From an uncultured Agathobacter sp. (GTDB lineage Bacteria > Bacillota > Clostridia > Lachnospirales > Lachnospiraceae): DNA of 43,514 bases. A program made the translations under genes and the position numbers. The DNA lies in the NCBI GenBank assembly GCA_934316545.1, contig CAKRDT010000016.1:1-43514 (forward strand), in the 5' to 3' direction. The notes under the pieces are model-generated. The model was not told the origin of the DNA. It worked only from the letters and a program-made list of their open reading frames with translations, and ran no database searches. This document shows positions 15,377-23,861 of this stretch, piece by piece. Position 1 is the first letter of the stretch. Each line of letters begins with the position of its first letter.

Positions 15377-16468
15377 ACAGAGAGGCTTCACTTGACTACA
15401 ATTGTGTACCGGGAGGGCGAATGGTCGCCGGAATTGCTGAAAAAAGAGGTGCGGGACCGATATATGTACTGTGAAATACCCAAAATGCAATCCATATCAC
15501 ATAAGCAAGAGAAATCATCGGTACAAATAAATTCCAAAGCGAAAAGTTCGGAATATGCTGACCTGATCAAAGATACAATGATACAAAAGAGCGTTGATCC
15601 GCAGAATCTGTTATATATCGCAGCGACAGAGGAAAGCCTACGCGCGGCGCAGATGCTGGGGCTGGCAACGCTTGGGTATGACAATCGGTCATGTATGAAA
15701 CATGATATCGCAAAGAATGCAAATTCTTTCAGCAGTGTCAGAATGATAGTGGAAGGCTTCGAGGAAGTGGATGCGCTTTTTTTGGAAAGAGTGTATGAGA
15801 GAGAACATCATCTTCCGTGGGAGATCGCCCGGACGGATCGCTGGATCCTGCGGGAATTTACGATGGATGATATGGATGGTCTGGTGGAACTCTATGATCA
15901 GCCGGGCGTTTCTTACCGGATTGAGAATGGGAAAAAAGTTCCGGGATATATTGAACCGCTGCTTCCGCGTGAGGAGGAAGAAGAGTATCAGCGGTGCTAT
16001 ATTGAGAATATGTACGGATATTTTGAATATGGTATGTGGATCGTCACAGAGAGGCAGCGTTATTGTTTGGATCGTGCTGAATCCGGACAGACGATTGGAA
16101 ACAGGAACGAAGCGAAGCGGCAGCAATGTCCGGATGAGCAGACGGAGGTGGAAACGGATCATGCAGAAAAAAGCCGGCCACGCATTATCGGTCGTGCGGG
16201 ACTTGAGAACCGCGAGTATGAAGACGGTGTGGAACTGGAGATGGGCTATGTCATTGATCCGAGGTGGCAGCGACAGGGGATTGCGTATGAGGTATGTTCG
16301 GCAATTATGGAGTATGCTGCGGAACATACCGATTTTGAACGGCTGAATGCTTTGACAGAGGCGGACAATGTTGCGTCAATCGCACTTCTTGAAAAACTGG
16401 GATTTACCTATCTGGAAGATACGGATGTGTCCGGAAATATGACGCGAAGATATGTATTTCAATTGTAA
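15350..16468 (+). CDS. GNAT family N-acetyltransferase with N-terminal extra domain
   Basis: A 372-aa protein from the ATG at 15350, which has AAGGAG 11 nt upstream; the ATG at 15299 (17 residues more) is an alternative. Residues about 160-372 are a GNAT fold: WILREFTMDDMDGLVELYDQ at the start, a YQRCYIENMYGYFEYGMWIV helix-strand, GRAGLENREYEDGVELEMGY, and the acetyl-CoA loop DPRWQRQGIAYEV, then ALTEADNVASIALLEKLGF. An insert of about 45 charged residues interrupts the domain between the GMWIV and RIIGRAGL strands. The N-terminal part (LLYIAATEESLRAAQMLGLATLGY) recalls a HAD-like fragment found in relatives. The substrate is unknown. The start codon lies within the last unit of the 51-bp array. 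Confidence 0.8.
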   Translation: MKQKQQNMPTERLHLTTIVYREGEWSPELLKKEVRDRYMYCEIPKMQSISHKQEKSSVQINSKAKSSEYADLIKDTMIQKSVDPQNLLYIAATEESLRAAQMLGLATLGYDNRSCMKHDIAKNANSFSSVRMIVEGFEEVDALFLERVYEREHHLPWEIARTDRWILREFTMDDMDGLVELYDQPGVSYRIENGKKVPGYIEPLLPREEEEEYQRCYIENMYGYFEYGMWIVTERQRYCLDRAESGQTIGNRNEAKRQQCPDEQTEVETDHAEKSRPRIIGRAGLENREYEDGVELEMGYVIDPRWQRQGIAYEVCSAIMEYAAEHTDFERLNALTEADNVASIALLEKLGFTYLEDTDVSGNMTRRYVFQL

Positions 16469-16599
16469 TTAGCGAAACGGAATACAGGAATCAGATACAA
16501 TTTTTACATTTGCATATAAGCAGATGCGTGTGGGCACAGAAAATCGGATAAAAGGTAATATGTAAATCCAAGAAAAAGTCAAGAACCTTGCACAAAATC

Positions 16600-16628
16600 T
16601 TGCAATACATAAAAAAATAAAATATAAT
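16600..16628 (+). promoter_or_regulatory. Promoter of rel
   Basis: A -35 TTGCAA (16600-16605), a 17-bp spacer and a perfect -10 TATAAT (16623-16628), 43 bp before the start codon. The 200 nt between the GNAT gene and rel hold nothing else that I recognise. Confidence 0.7.
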
Positions 16629-16671
16629 TTAGTATTATACAAAAAAGCATTCATAGTAAGCGGGTGAGCAG

Positions 16672-19011
16672 ATGGCAGACATTTCTACAGAAGAACTGGA
16701 ACGAATCGAACAGGAATTTCATTCGGGTCCCGGAACGATTAAGACAACAAAAGAATTTGCAAAACCGGAGGATCTGTACAAAGACCTGATCGCGAGTATC
16801 AGGAAGTACCATCCTTCGACCGATATCTCTCTGATCGAGAAGGCGTATAAGGTTGCGTATCAGGCACATGAGGGGCAGGTGCGTAAATCCGGCGAGGCTT
16901 ATATCATTCATCCGCTTTGTGTTGCAATCATTCTGGCGGAACTTGAGCTGGATAAAGAGACGATCGCTGCCGGACTTCTTCACGATGTATTGGAAGATAC
17001 CGTGATGACGAATGAGCAGATGAAAGAGGAGTTCGGCGAGGAAGTTCTTTTACTTGTTGATGGTGTGACCAAGCTGCAGCATCTGCATCTGACGGACAAT
17101 ATCAAGAATCCGAAAGATAAGAATGCGGACCGCCTTGAGATGCAGGCCGAGAATCTTCGAAAGATGTTTCTCGCGATGGCAAAGGATATCCGTGTTATCA
17201 TGATCAAGCTTGCGGATCGTCTGCACAATATGCGGACGCTTAAGTATCAGTCGCGCGAGGCGCAGATCCGTATCGCGCGTGAGACGCAGGAGATTTATTG
17301 TCCGATCGCACAACGTCTTGGTATCAGCAAGATTAAGATTGAGCTGGATGATCTGTCGCTGAAGTATCTGGAGCCGGAGGCTTACTATGATCTGGTGGAG
17401 AAAGTCGCTTTGCGCAAGAATGTGCGGGATGAATATGTGCAAAGTCTTGTGGAAGAAGTGCGTGCGGAGATTGAGAAGGCCGGTATCAAGGCAGAGATTT
17501 CGGGACGTGCAAAACATTTCTTCTCTATTTATAAGAAGATGAAGAATCAGGACAAGACGATCGATCAGATCTATGATCTGTTCGCTATCCGGATTATTGT
17601 GGACTCCATCAAGGATTGTTACGCGGCACTTGGAATCATGCATGAAAAGTATAAACCGATTCCGGGACGGTTCAAGGATTATATCGCGATGCCGAAGCCG
17701 AACATGTACCAGTCGCTGCATACGACGCTGATCGGACCGAGCGGACAGCCGTTTGAAATCCAGATCAGGACTTTTGAGATGCATCGTACTGCGGAGTATG
17801 GTATCGCTGCCCACTGGAAATACAAGGAAGCAAACAATGGATGTGCAACCTCAACGACGGTTACAGAGGAAGAAAAATTAAGCTGGCTCAAGCAGATTCT
17901 TGAGTGGCAGCAGGATATGTCGGATAACAAAGAGTTCATGACGCTGCTGAAAAGCGACTTAGATCTCTTTTCCGATACGGTATTTTGTTTTACTCCGTCC
18001 GGAGATGTCAAGAATCTTCCGAACGGATCGACACCGATTGATTTTGCGTACAGCGTTCACTCGGCGGTCGGCAATAAGATGGTCGGTGCCAAGGTGAACG
18101 GTAAACTTGTGCCGATCGATTATGTGATTCAGAACGGAGATCGCATTGAGGTCATTACTTCGCAGAATTCGAGAGGCCCGAGCCGCGACTGGCTGAATAT
18201 TGTCAAGAGTACGCAGGCAAAGAACAAGATCAACCAGTGGTTCCGAAGTGAATTAAAAGAAGAAAATATTCAGCATGGCAAGGACCTGATTACCGCATAT
18301 GCCAAATCCAAAGGTATCAATTTCGGTGAAATCAATAAGCCGGAATATCAGGAGAAGATCATCCGCAAATATGGTTTCCATGATTGGAATTCCTGTCTGG
18401 CCACGGTTGGACATGGCGGCTTAAAGGAAAGCCAGATTGTCAACCGTATGTATGATGAATATCAGAAGGATCATCCGGTTCTTGTGACGGATCAGGATGT
18501 GCTCGACAGCGTTGCTGAGAATAAGCCGGCAGAGGCTTTGCAACATTCCAAAAGCGGCATTGTGGTCAAAGGTCTTTATGATGTTGCCGTGCATTTCAGC
18601 AAATGCTGTTCACCGGTGCCGGGCGATGAAATTGTAGGATTTGTTACAAGAGGCCGGGGGGTATCGATCCATCGTACAGATTGTGTGAATATTCTTCATC
18701 TGTCGGACATTGAGCGGGCGCGTCTCATTGAGGCGGAGTGGCAGGCCGGTGCGGAACGGGAAGCGTTTGGCGAGTATCATGCGGAAATCAAGATTTTTGC
18801 ACATGACCGTGCCGGACTTCTTGTAGATATCACGCGCGTATTTACCGAGGCAGATATCAATATTTCCGGAATTCATTCCAAGACCAGCAAGCAGGGTATT
18901 GCAACCATTGAGGTCGCTTTCCAAACAAAAGGACGCGACCAGATTACAAAAATCGTAGAGAAGATTCGTCAGATCGAAAGTGTAATGGATATTGAGAGAA
19001 CCACGGGTTAA
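16672..19011 (+). CDS. rel: Bifunctional (p)ppGpp synthetase/hydrolase
   Basis: A 779-aa RelA/SpoT homologue that makes and degrades the stringent-response alarmone. Order: HD hydrolase domain (about 40-195; H66, H80 and LLHDVLEDT with H104-D105 intact), synthetase domain (about 230-390; RFKDYIAMPKPNMYQSLHTT, FEIQIRTFEMHRTAEYGIAAHWKYKE), TGS domain (VFCFTPSGDVKNLPNGSTPIDFAY), a Cys-containing region (SKCCSPVPGDEIVGF) and C-terminal ACT domain (IFAHDRAGLLVDITRVF). RxKD (RFKD, about 333-336) rather than ExDD in the synthetase, plus an intact HD site, marks the bifunctional Rel class. It is followed by genes for a metallo-hydrolase and HemZ, probably co-transcribed. Confidence 0.96.
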   Translation: MADISTEELERIEQEFHSGPGTIKTTKEFAKPEDLYKDLIASIRKYHPSTDISLIEKAYKVAYQAHEGQVRKSGEAYIIHPLCVAIILAELELDKETIAAGLLHDVLEDTVMTNEQMKEEFGEEVLLLVDGVTKLQHLHLTDNIKNPKDKNADRLEMQAENLRKMFLAMAKDIRVIMIKLADRLHNMRTLKYQSREAQIRIARETQEIYCPIAQRLGISKIKIELDDLSLKYLEPEAYYDLVEKVALRKNVRDEYVQSLVEEVRAEIEKAGIKAEISGRAKHFFSIYKKMKNQDKTIDQIYDLFAIRIIVDSIKDCYAALGIMHEKYKPIPGRFKDYIAMPKPNMYQSLHTTLIGPSGQPFEIQIRTFEMHRTAEYGIAAHWKYKEANNGCATSTTVTEEEKLSWLKQILEWQQDMSDNKEFMTLLKSDLDLFSDTVFCFTPSGDVKNLPNGSTPIDFAYSVHSAVGNKMVGAKVNGKLVPIDYVIQNGDRIEVITSQNSRGPSRDWLNIVKSTQAKNKINQWFRSELKEENIQHGKDLITAYAKSKGINFGEINKPEYQEKIIRKYGFHDWNSCLATVGHGGLKESQIVNRMYDEYQKDHPVLVTDQDVLDSVAENKPAEALQHSKSGIVVKGLYDVAVHFSKCCSPVPGDEIVGFVTRGRGVSIHRTDCVNILHLSDIERARLIEAEWQAGAEREAFGEYHAEIKIFAHDRAGLLVDITRVFTEADINISGIHSKTSKQGIATIEVAFQTKGRDQITKIVEKIRQIESVMDIERTTG

Positions 19012-19024
19012 GTGGAACTTATGG

Positions 19025-19050
19025 AATCGAGTAGGGTAACCTACTCGATT
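19025..19050 (+). other. Intercistronic hairpin between rel and the metallo-hydrolase gene
   Basis: A perfect 11-bp stem (AATCGAGTAGG / CCTACTCGATT) with a GTAA loop. It is not followed by a T run, so it is more likely an mRNA-processing or stability element than a strong terminator. Confidence 0.65.
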
Positions 19051-19076
19051 TGCTGATAGAAAGGTAAGGAATCGTT

Positions 19077-19706
19077 ATGTCAAAGCTTAAAATCAATCAC
19101 TATGTGGTAGGCCCGGTGCAGACCAACTGTTATTTTGCAATCAATGAGGAAACCCATGAACTTCTTGTGATCGATCCGGGCGCAAGCGCAAAGCAGCTTG
19201 CGGAGCGCATCCGTCAGGAAGGATGCACACCGGTTGCCATTCTTTTGACGCATGGACATTTTGACCATGCGACCGGTGCGGAGGAACTGGCACAGGAATT
19301 TGATATCCCAATTTATATTTATGAGGACGACAAGGCGACGCTTGAGGACCCGGAAATGAATGTGAGCTACATGATGGGCAGGGAGCTGGTATTTCACGCG
19401 GATAAATTCTTGAAGGATGAGCAGGAGATCGACCTGGCGGGATTTCATATCCGGGTGCTCCATACGCCTGGACATACACCGGGGGGCTGCTGCTACTATT
19501 TTCCATATGAGGATGTGGTGTTTACCGGAGATTCCCTGTTTTGCGGATCAATCGGCCGCACGGATTTCAAGGGAGGAAGTTCTTCGCAGCTTGTGCGTGC
19601 AGTCAAGGACAAGCTGATGAAACTGCCGGATCGGACGATGGTCTATCCGGGACACAACGATATTACAAGCATTGAACATGAGAGGATGTATAACCCATAC
19701 CTATGA
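19077..19706 (+). CDS. Metallo-beta-lactamase-fold hydrolase, glyoxalase II-like
   Basis: A 209-aa protein with the binuclear metal motif THGHFDH, then HTPGHTPGGCCYYF, GDSLFCGSIGRTDF and the distal VYPGHNDITSIEHE. This is the small bacterial group often annotated hydroxyacylglutathione hydrolase-like (YcbL type); thiol-ester hydrolysis is likely but the substrate is unknown. It is cytoplasmic, without signal peptide. AAGGA precedes the ATG. Its last codons overlap the hemZ start by 4 nt (ATGA), indicating translational coupling. Downstream of rel with a hairpin between; the rel-hydrolase-hemZ order suggests one transcript. Confidence 0.9.
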   Translation: MSKLKINHYVVGPVQTNCYFAINEETHELLVIDPGASAKQLAERIRQEGCTPVAILLTHGHFDHATGAEELAQEFDIPIYIYEDDKATLEDPEMNVSYMMGRELVFHADKFLKDEQEIDLAGFHIRVLHTPGHTPGGCCYYFPYEDVVFTGDSLFCGSIGRTDFKGGSSSQLVRAVKDKLMKLPDRTMVYPGHNDITSIEHERMYNPYL

Positions 19707-21355
19707 TAACTGTAAATTTAAACCGAACGGAATTTGAATATGATATTCACTCGCTGCTGAAAGCATTTTTCCCGAAGGAGGACGTCGAGATCTACTATAC
19801 CGCGGAGGCACATGCCGACGAGAAGAATGTAGCATGCACGAACCACTCTGTTGCAGCGGGGAATGAGGATGAGACAAACAGGAAATCTGGTCATCGGTCG
19901 CACCGGGCAGATGACGATGCGGATAGGAAACAGATTTCACATTTTACGATAGATTATGCGGATGACAGGATCTCGATTGCATGGGATGGCATGCCACTTT
20001 GTCTGCTGGGCACTACGCCGAACGTGGCAGACGAAAATGCCATTCTTGAATCGGCAGACGAGGCGGCGTTGGAAGGACCGGGACTTCGTACCTTTAAGGT
20101 GGATTTTTCAGATCGCGCGGAGACGAAAAATGCCTTAAAGGAGCATCTGTACCGTTTACTGGAAGAAGAAACCGGCAGAAGTCTTCCGTGGGGAACACTC
20201 ACGGGAATCCGCCCGACAAAGATTCCGATGCAGCTTCTCGATGAGGGCAAAAGCAAGGAAGAGGTTGCCTCCTATATGAAGAAGACGTATCTTGCATCGG
20301 ATGAGAAGATTGACCTCTCTATTGCAATTGCGGAGCGTGAGCGTGCACTGCTCTCCAGGCTGGATTATAAGAAGGGATACAGCCTCTATATTGGTATTCC
20401 GTTCTGCCCGAGTACCTGCCTGTATTGCTCGTTTACGTCGTATCCTCTGGCTTCATGGAGAAATCAGGTGGATGCGTATCTGGACGCTTTGGAGAGGGAA
20501 CTCGATTATGTGGCAGCGAAGAATTATCACAGGAAGCTCAACTCCATCTATATCGGCGGAGGTACACCGACGACGCTGGAGCCGTATCAGCTTGATCGTC
20601 TGATCCGCAAGATCCGTTGCAGCTTTGATCTTAGCCATTGCATTGAATTTACCGTAGAGGCAGGACGACCGGATTCCATTACAAAGGAGAAACTTCAGGT
20701 GCTGCGTAATAATGGAATCAGCCGTATTTCCATCAATCCGCAGACGATGAAGCAGGAGACACTGGATATTATCGGACGTCATCATACGGTTGATCAGACG
20801 ATCGAAAGCTTTAAATTAGCCAGAAGTCTTGGTTTTGACAACATCAATATGGATCTCATTATGGGACTGCCGGAAGAGGATATCGATGATGTGCGTCACA
20901 CGATGGAAGTGTTAAAGGAACTGGATCCGGACAATATCACGATCCATTCGCTTGCCATCAAGCGTGCGGCGCGCCTGAATATCTTCAAGGATCGTTACGA
21001 GAGTATGCAGATGGTCAACACACAGGAGCATATGGATCTGTGTGCGGATTACTGTAAGAAGATGGGCTTGTCACCATATTATCTGTATCGCCAGAAGGGT
21101 ATGGCGGGCAATATGGAGAACGTCGGATATGCCAAGCCTGGCAAGGCGGGCGTATACAATGTGCTGATCATGGAAGAACGCCAGACGATCATCGCCTGTG
21201 GAGCGGGAAGCAGTACGAAGCGTGTCTGGCAGGAGGCGAATCCGGATGGTACACACCGGATCGAGCGATGTGAAAATGTCAAGGATGTTGCACAGTATAT
21301 TAGCAGGATTGATGAGATGATCGAACGAAAGCAGAAGCTTTTTGCAGAAAAATAA
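19703..21355 (+). CDS. hemZ: HemZ-type oxygen-independent coproporphyrinogen III oxidase-like radical SAM protein
   Basis: A 550-aa radical SAM enzyme with the cluster motif C235-x3-C239-x2-C242 (FCPSTCLYCSF), preceded by YSLYIGIP, and with IYIGGGTPTTL, FTVEAGRPDSI, RISINPQTM and NMDLIMGLPEE as in HemN/HemW/HemZ. The N-terminal 160 residues and GTLTGIRPTKI mark the HemZ group, where the reaction is less certain than in HemN. Residues about 36-79 form a hydrophilic, His/Asp/Asn-rich low-complexity stretch that looks like an insertion in the N-terminal domain. The start overlaps the upstream gene by 4 nt. Terminator follows at 21400. Confidence 0.88.
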   Translation: MITVNLNRTEFEYDIHSLLKAFFPKEDVEIYYTAEAHADEKNVACTNHSVAAGNEDETNRKSGHRSHRADDDADRKQISHFTIDYADDRISIAWDGMPLCLLGTTPNVADENAILESADEAALEGPGLRTFKVDFSDRAETKNALKEHLYRLLEEETGRSLPWGTLTGIRPTKIPMQLLDEGKSKEEVASYMKKTYLASDEKIDLSIAIAERERALLSRLDYKKGYSLYIGIPFCPSTCLYCSFTSYPLASWRNQVDAYLDALERELDYVAAKNYHRKLNSIYIGGGTPTTLEPYQLDRLIRKIRCSFDLSHCIEFTVEAGRPDSITKEKLQVLRNNGISRISINPQTMKQETLDIIGRHHTVDQTIESFKLARSLGFDNINMDLIMGLPEEDIDDVRHTMEVLKELDPDNITIHSLAIKRAARLNIFKDRYESMQMVNTQEHMDLCADYCKKMGLSPYYLYRQKGMAGNMENVGYAKPGKAGVYNVLIMEERQTIIACGAGSSTKRVWQEANPDGTHRIERCENVKDVAQYISRIDEMIERKQKLFAEK

Positions 21356-21399
21356 TTGAATTTCAATCGTTTTTTATGAAAAATTATGGAATGTTACGA

Positions 21400-21443
21400 A
21401 AAGTCTGAAATGACACAATAAGTGTCTGTTTCAGACTTTTTTC
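21400..21443 (+). terminator. Terminator after hemZ
   Basis: AAAAGTCTGAAATGACAC pairs with AGTGTCTGTTTCAGACTTTT with minor internal mismatches, followed by TT-rich sequence. Confidence 0.8.
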
Positions 21444-21460
21444 GTTTGCAAAGAAGTCCG

Positions 21461-21489
21461 TTGACTTTTCGTTCTACTCATTGTAGTAT
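21461..21489 (+). promoter_or_regulatory. Promoter of the BlaI/BlaR-type operon
   Basis: A -35 TTGACT (21461-21466), 17-bp spacer, -10 TAGTAT (21484-21489). The -10 lies inside the left arm of the operator, so repressor binding would block RNA polymerase. Confidence 0.65.
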
Positions 21490-21518
21490 AAAGCTATACT
21501 ACAATGAGTAGAACGAAA
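21467..21518. promoter_or_regulatory. Operator: perfect 24-bp inverted repeat with 4-nt centre
   Basis: The arms 21467-21490 and 21495-21518 are perfectly complementary. Each arm carries its own smaller palindrome, CTACTCATTGTAG (CTAC-N5-GTAG), so there are two half-palindromic repressor sites facing each other. BlaI/MecI repressors bind short dyads of this kind as dimers, often at two adjacent sites. It ends 10 bp before the start codon at 21529. Confidence 0.8.
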
Positions 21519-21528
21519 GGAAAAACAT

Positions 21529-21888
21529 ATGGCTGAGATGAGAATGGGTACGGCGGAAGCAAAATTTGCAGATATCATATGGGTGAATGAACCGATTTCG
21601 TCTGGAGATCTGGCAAAGCTGGGAAATAAGGAATTTGAATGGAAGAAGACAACATCATTTACGGTGCTCAAAAGGTTGTGCGAGAGAGGACTTTTTCAGA
21701 ATCAGAATGGAACGGTTACGTCGTTGGTTTCAAGGGAAGAATTTTATGCCAGACACAGTGATCAGTACGTGGAAGAGACATTCGGCGGTTCACTGCCGGC
21801 ATTTTTGACTGCGTTTGGGAGAAAAAATAAACTTTCTGACAAAGAGATTGACGAGATACAGATGATCATTGATTCGATGAGGGAGTGA
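21529..21888 (+). CDS. BlaI/MecI/CopY-type transcriptional repressor
   Basis: A 119-aa winged-helix protein. The pattern AEAKFADIIWVNEPISSGDLAKLGN, WKKTTSFTVLKRLCERGLFQ and VTSLVSREEFYARHSDQYVEETFGGS fits the BlaI/MecI family (DNA-binding half, then helical dimerisation half). AAAGGA precedes the ATG. The gene is directly behind the operator at 21467-21518 and 4 nt before the BlaR1-like gene, so it is probably autoregulated and inactivated by proteolysis through its partner, as in bla/mec systems. No beta-lactamase or transpeptidase gene is adjacent. Confidence 0.9.
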   Translation: MAEMRMGTAEAKFADIIWVNEPISSGDLAKLGNKEFEWKKTTSFTVLKRLCERGLFQNQNGTVTSLVSREEFYARHSDQYVEETFGGSLPAFLTAFGRKNKLSDKEIDEIQMIIDSMRE

Positions 21889-21892
21889 TATT

Positions 21893-23797
21893 ATGTTGGA
21901 ACAGATATTTCTGAAAGTGATGGATATGAGCTTTACAGCAGCGATTATTATCGGGATTGTATTGATCGTGCGTATTTTCTTGAAGCGTTTTCCAAAGTAT
22001 ATTTCATATGCGTTGTGGAGCGTGGTATTGTTCCGGCTGCTCTGCCCATATTCCTTTGAATCTGCCTATAGTCTGGTTCCGGATGTGAAACCGGTCTCTT
22101 ATCAGTATGAGATGGCAACCGATACCGTTTCTGTGCCGGAGGAGTCTGGCGGGGAGAATTTTTCCAGTATTGCTTCTGATTTGAGAAAATCGGATATACA
22201 AGCAGTGTCAGGTAGTGGCAGAACAGACACGGATGCGAAACTTTCATGGCAGACGCGATGTGTTACATTCGGAAAATATGTGTGGGTGCTTGGAGTGTGC
22301 ATCATGCTTTTCTATAGCATCGTTTCCATGATAAAAATACGCCAGAAAGTATCGGTTTCAGTGCGGGTGAGAGACAACATTTATATCACAGAAGGACACA
22401 TATCGCCGTTTGTAATGGGTGTGTTTCGACCAAGAATTTATCTGCCGGATTGCCTGAGTGAGAAGGAGCAGGAATATATCATTTTCCATGAACGTTGCCA
22501 TATCAGGAGGCTGGATCCGGTGATCAGAGTTCTGGCATTTTTGGCATTGAGCATTCACTGGTTCAATCCACTTGTGTGGGTAGCGTTTATTATTTCTGGT
22601 AAGGATATGGAGATGAGCTGCGATGAGGCGGTAATCCGGAAAATGGGTGAGAACATCCGGGCGGATTATGCGCAGTCTTTATTGGCGCTGGCTACGGGGC
22701 ATCGCGTGGTTCGAGGAATTCCGTTGGCGTTTGGAGAGGGAGACACGAAGAGCCGTGTGCAAAATCTGGCAAAGTTCAGGAAAACCAGACGTTGGGTACT
22801 ATTTGTGATTATTCTGGCGGTTGCGATTCTTATATTATGCCTGGTATCGAATCCGAAGAATCAGAATACAAAGAAAACGCAGAGCAATCAATTGGCAACT
22901 GAGGAAGCGAGTGGGATGGATAAGGCTGACGATACTTATAAGAAGCTGACCATTTCTACGGTAGATCTCTCTTATTCGTTGCGTAAAGTGGCGATGTGCA
23001 GTACAAACGAGGGCTGGGCGCTGAGCACCGAAGACGAAATCCTGTTTACCGCTTCCGGAATAGAGAATTTCTCTGTAGCCCGACAGCTTGAGAGTGTGAG
23101 CAGCCTGAATGATGGCCAGGCGGATCTCTGTACCGTGGATCGTCAGAGTGCGTACGTGGCATATATTTCGGAGGATGGCAGATTGCTCGTAGACTATACC
23201 ACGGATGGAAGGGACAATTGGAAGCAGACGGAGGTTACATCGCCGGGAGACGCTTTCGATGGCAGCGGAAGCGCTTACATCAGCTTCTCGGATAAGGATC
23301 ATGGTTATTTATTGTACTGTTCTTCGCCGGCAGCGGGACAGATGACGAAGCGTTTGTTTTACACCGAGAATGCAGGGGAAAGTTTTTCACCAGCTGACGA
23401 TCTTTCCAGGCTTAGCGGTTATCCGCAGGGAATTTCTTTTGCCGAAGGAACGTGCTATATTGCAGTCGCTTCCCACGGTGAGAATGCCTATCTGTATGAG
23501 AAAGAGAGCGGTACAGACCAATGGAAAAAGGCAGAGGTTATGGAACTGCCGGAAGGAGTTCGTTATATGGATGGTTTTGTGCCTGCGTTTGATCCACAAA
23601 ATAAGAGCGAAGGAATGCTGGTGTTGAAAGTGGTTGGAGATGATGTGAGATTCCTGCTTCTGACCACGGAGGATGCGGGGGCGAACTGGAGCGTTCAAGG
23701 GGAAATTCCGTTGGAGAGTGTTTCCGGCTGCTTTGATGCCGGGGAGCAGCAGTTCTATGTTATTGATGAGCTGGGACAACTATACAAATTATTTTAG
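21893..23797 (+). CDS. BlaR1/MecR1-type M56 membrane metalloprotease with propeller-like sensor domain
   Basis: A 634-aa membrane protein. Residues 1-320 are a BlaR1-type M56 peptidase: hydrophobic segments at about 12-30, 36-52, 125-147, 212-235 and 302-318, zinc motif HERCH (199-203, HExxH) and the downstream Glu in MSCDEAV (E245). The C-terminal 310 residues should face outside. They lack the SxxK/SxN/KTG motifs of a penicillin sensor. Instead they show repeated blocks such as CSTNEGWALSTEDEILFTASG, YISFSDKDHGYLLYCS, LFYTENAGESFSP and LLTTEDAGANWSVQGE, which resemble Asp-box/BNR propeller repeats. It probably senses a different extracellular signal and cleaves the BlaI-type repressor. It has GGGAG just upstream of the ATG. 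Confidence 0.85.
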   Translation: MLEQIFLKVMDMSFTAAIIIGIVLIVRIFLKRFPKYISYALWSVVLFRLLCPYSFESAYSLVPDVKPVSYQYEMATDTVSVPEESGGENFSSIASDLRKSDIQAVSGSGRTDTDAKLSWQTRCVTFGKYVWVLGVCIMLFYSIVSMIKIRQKVSVSVRVRDNIYITEGHISPFVMGVFRPRIYLPDCLSEKEQEYIIFHERCHIRRLDPVIRVLAFLALSIHWFNPLVWVAFIISGKDMEMSCDEAVIRKMGENIRADYAQSLLALATGHRVVRGIPLAFGEGDTKSRVQNLAKFRKTRRWVLFVIILAVAILILCLVSNPKNQNTKKTQSNQLATEEASGMDKADDTYKKLTISTVDLSYSLRKVAMCSTNEGWALSTEDEILFTASGIENFSVARQLESVSSLNDGQADLCTVDRQSAYVAYISEDGRLLVDYTTDGRDNWKQTEVTSPGDAFDGSGSAYISFSDKDHGYLLYCSSPAAGQMTKRLFYTENAGESFSPADDLSRLSGYPQGISFAEGTCYIAVASHGENAYLYEKESGTDQWKKAEVMELPEGVRYMDGFVPAFDPQNKSEGMLVLKVVGDDVRFLLLTTEDAGANWSVQGEIPLESVSGCFDAGEQQFYVIDELGQLYKLF

Positions 23798-23807
23798 GAA
23801 CGAGTAA

Positions 23808-23840
23808 AAGCGGTCAATCGAATGATTGACCGCTTGTTTT
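23808..23840. terminator. Terminator between convergent operons
   Basis: A perfect 12-bp stem (AAGCGGTCAATC / GATTGACCGCTT) with loop GAAT and a T run on the plus strand. It also can serve the minus-strand galactosidase gene. Confidence 0.85.
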
Positions 23841-23861
23841 ATGTACATGAATAGATTGTTA

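Noticed and set aside
14654..15490. 278-aa minus-strand frame across the repeat array
   Set aside because: It is antisense to the cyclophilin gene's 3' part and to the GNAT gene start, begins with TTG without a ribosome binding site, and its openness follows from the palindromic repeat.
21529..23797. Beta-lactam resistance operon (blaI-blaR1)
   Set aside because: No beta-lactamase or PBP2a gene is adjacent and the sensor domain lacks penicillin-binding motifs; general BlaI/M56 signalling is the safer reading.
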